This document shows, piece by piece, positions 62,756 through 64,000 of a DNA stretch of 64,000 bases. Positions within the stretch are counted from its first letter, which is position 1, and every line of letters starts with the position of its first letter. Location of the stretch: contig NZ_MAFC01000020.1 of the NCBI RefSeq assembly GCF_002013465.1, positions 62,001-126,000 on the forward strand. The letters are read 5' to 3'. Made by a program: the position numbers and the translations under genes. A model generated the notes under the pieces. It searched no databases. It saw only the letters and a list, made by a program, of their open reading frames with translations, and had not been told where the DNA came from. Origin of the DNA: Mycobacterium sp. D16R12. GTDB taxonomy: Bacteria; Actinomycetota; Actinomycetes; Mycobacteriales; Mycobacteriaceae.

Positions 62756-64000
62756 TCAGATCCCGGCGGCGTGCTCCAACTCCGCCAGCGCCGCCTCGAG
62801 ACCGTCGGCCATCTCGTCGATATCCGCAGCGACCTCCGGTGTGGTGACGAACCCGAAATCCATGTGCTCCATGTAGGAAAAACAGGTGATGTTGAGGGCC
62901 ACGTCCAGCACGGGCGGACCCAGCGGGATCATCGACTCCAACCGGGCGCCGGCCATGTAGAGCGGAAAAGACGGCCCTGGGACGTTCGAGAGCACCAGGT
63001 TGATCGGGGCCAGGTTCCGGGACAGCCCGCTGGCGGTATACGCCCGCGCCGCCAATTGCAGCAGCCCCGGCGGCGTCGTGTCCGTCAACCCCATGATCTG
63101 ATGCGCCGACATCGCGCGTGCCATTTCCTTGGCGCCCTGCGTTCCCTCGTAGATCGCCCTGATCCGCTCGGCCGGGTCATCGATATCCGTCGCCAGCGAG
63201 ACCGTCATCGAGCTGATCTGATTGCCCACCTCGCCATCGGTTTCTTCGGTGCGCACCGAGACCGGAATCTGCACGATCAGCGGTTTGTCCGGCAGCTCGT
63301 CGCGCTTGGCCAGATAGTCCCGGACAGCCCCCGACACGATGGCCAGCACCACATCGTTGACCTTGACGCCAAACGCGTCCTTGAGCGCCTTGACCCGTGC
63401 CAGTTCAAGACGCGCACCCGATATCCGGCGGTGTGGCGACACCGGCGCATTGAATCGGGTGTGTGGGGCCTCGAAGTACCCGGGTGATTTCCGTTCCATG
63501 CCGAACACCGCCAGCTGCTGGCGAACCGTCTGCTGCACCAGGCGAACGACCCGATACGGCGTCTTGACGCCCAGGTTGACCAACGCACTCAACAGGATGC
63601 GCTCGCGGCTGGGCAACCCGAGCCCCACCAGCGACCCAATGGTGTCGTCCGGCGCCGGCCGCGGCTCGGGTGCGATATCGAACAGGATCTCGCCCAGGCC
63701 CGCACCCGAAACTCCGTCGACGATGGCGTGATGCATCTTGGTCAGCGTGGCGACACGTCCACCCTCGACACCCTCGATCACCCACAGCTCCCATAACGGG
63801 CGCGATCGGTCGAGCTTGTACGACATCAGCCGGCCTGCCAGCTCCTCCAGCTCCTTGCGACCGCCAGGCGCGGGAACACCGATGCGGCGAATGTGAAAGT
63901 CGGGATCCAGTTCCTCGTCTTCGACGAACCATGGCCGGTCCAATCCCAGCGGGACGTCGGTGACATGCCAGCGAAGCTGCGGCATCGACGGAAGTCTCTC
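62756..64000 (-). CDS. Wax ester synthase/diacylglycerol acyltransferase (WS/DGAT), 5' end outside window
   Basis: At least 415 residues are visible; the frame stays open to the window edge (ERLPS precedes MPQLRWHV), so the true N-terminus lies beyond it. The catalytic motif HHxxxDG is present as HHAIVDG. Other family sequences are [14 protein letters not shown] near the C-terminus and [15 protein letters not shown]. These enzymes esterify diacylglycerol or long-chain alcohols with acyl-CoA for storage lipid. Mycobacteria carry many paralogues; which one this is cannot be told. It converges on the flippase gene with 17 bases between. Confidence 0.93.
   Translation of the reverse strand, partial: ERLPSMPQLRWHVTDVPLGLDRPWFVEDEELDPDFHIRRIGVPAPGGRKELEELAGRLMSYKLDRSRPLWELWVIEGVEGGRVATLTKMHHAIVDGVSGAGLGEILFDIAPEPRPAPDDTIGSLVGLGLPSRERILLSALVNLGVKTPYRVVRLVQQTVRQQLAVFGMERKSPGYFEAPHTRFNAPVSPHRRISGARLELARVKALKDAFGVKVNDVVLAIVSGAVRDYLAKRDELPDKPLIVQIPVSVRTEETDGEVGNQISSMTVSLATDIDDPAERIRAIYEGTQGAKEMARAMSAHQIMGLTDTTPPGLLQLAARAYTASGLSRNLAPINLVLSNVPGPSFPLYMAGARLESMIPLGPPVLDVALNITCFSYMEHMDFGFVTTPEVAADIDEMADGLEAALAELEHAAGI

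Noticed and set aside
61802..63487. 561-codon plus-strand frame spanning the flippase and the WS/DGAT gene
   Set aside because: It crosses two real genes on opposite strands and is Arg/His-rich, a typical high-GC artefact.
1..64000. CRISPR arrays, insertion sequences, integrases or phage genes
   Set aside because: None seen on reading; no regularly spaced direct repeats beyond the short GC-rich units and no transposase motifs.

Overview
The window is a high-GC chromosomal segment from a member of the Mycobacteriaceae. Gene order and strand follow Mycobacterium tuberculosis from Rv3584 (lpqE) to about Rv3630: lpqE, radA, disA, the Rv3587c homologue, canB, mutY, the Rv3591c homologue, mhuD, lpqF, clpC1, lsr2, lysS, coaX-panD-panC, folK-B-P-E, ftsH, ephA, hpt, tilS, dacB and ppa. 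Several genes absent from that stretch in M. tuberculosis are interleaved. The overall content fits a rapid grower, most likely the Mycobacteroides abscessus-chelonae group. That species guess is inference from gene content, not a database match.

Region by region. Positions 1-4200 hold the 3' end of lpqE, two tandem secreted MmpS-like domain proteins, and a DesA3-type acyl desaturase with its reductase. Positions 4200-15150 hold genome maintenance and housekeeping genes (radA, disA, mutY), a LytR-CpsA-Psr ligase, carbonic anhydrase, a GlxA-type regulator, a hydrolase, heme-degrading mhuD and lpqF. Positions 15150-19600 form a cobalamin/cobalt island: cbtBA on the minus strand and a BtuCDF-like ABC importer on the plus strand, each behind its own cobalamin riboswitch. 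Positions 19600-34800 are a long minus-strand block carrying clpC1, lsr2, lysS, pantothenate/CoA genes, folate genes and ftsH. A probable ClgR operator lies upstream of clpC1.

Positions 34900-44700 are accessory: a lipoprotein, a decayed VWA-protein remnant, a TetR regulator divergent from a COQ4-like gene with an apparently leaderless promoter, the ephA-LLM oxidoreductase-dehydrogenase operon, two tandem SIMPL proteins, hpt and a Baeyer-Villiger-type monooxygenase. Positions 44700-54500 hold tilS, a DUF2342-type zincin, dacB, ppa, an MmpS-like protein, an OHCU-decarboxylase-like protein lacking the catalytic His, an SDR/monooxygenase pair and a class V aminotransferase.

The most interesting part is 54760-62740. 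A yybP-ykoY (Mn2+) riboswitch precedes a TerC-family protein. After it comes a translationally coupled three-gene operon: a Pls/PosA-type single-module NRPS (adenylation, thiolation, six membrane segments and three left-handed beta-helix-like domains), an M1 metallo-aminopeptidase, and a MOP-superfamily flippase. Hand alignment of the adenylation pocket gives a lysine-like code. This suggests a cell-envelope or secreted lysine isopeptide/polymer system comparable to epsilon-poly-L-lysine synthetase with its degrading M1 peptidase. The window ends inside a WS/DGAT acyltransferase.

A short GC-rich repeat (core GCGCCCGCGCGAAGACC) recurs at four places. I found no tRNA, rRNA, CRISPR array, insertion sequence or prophage.
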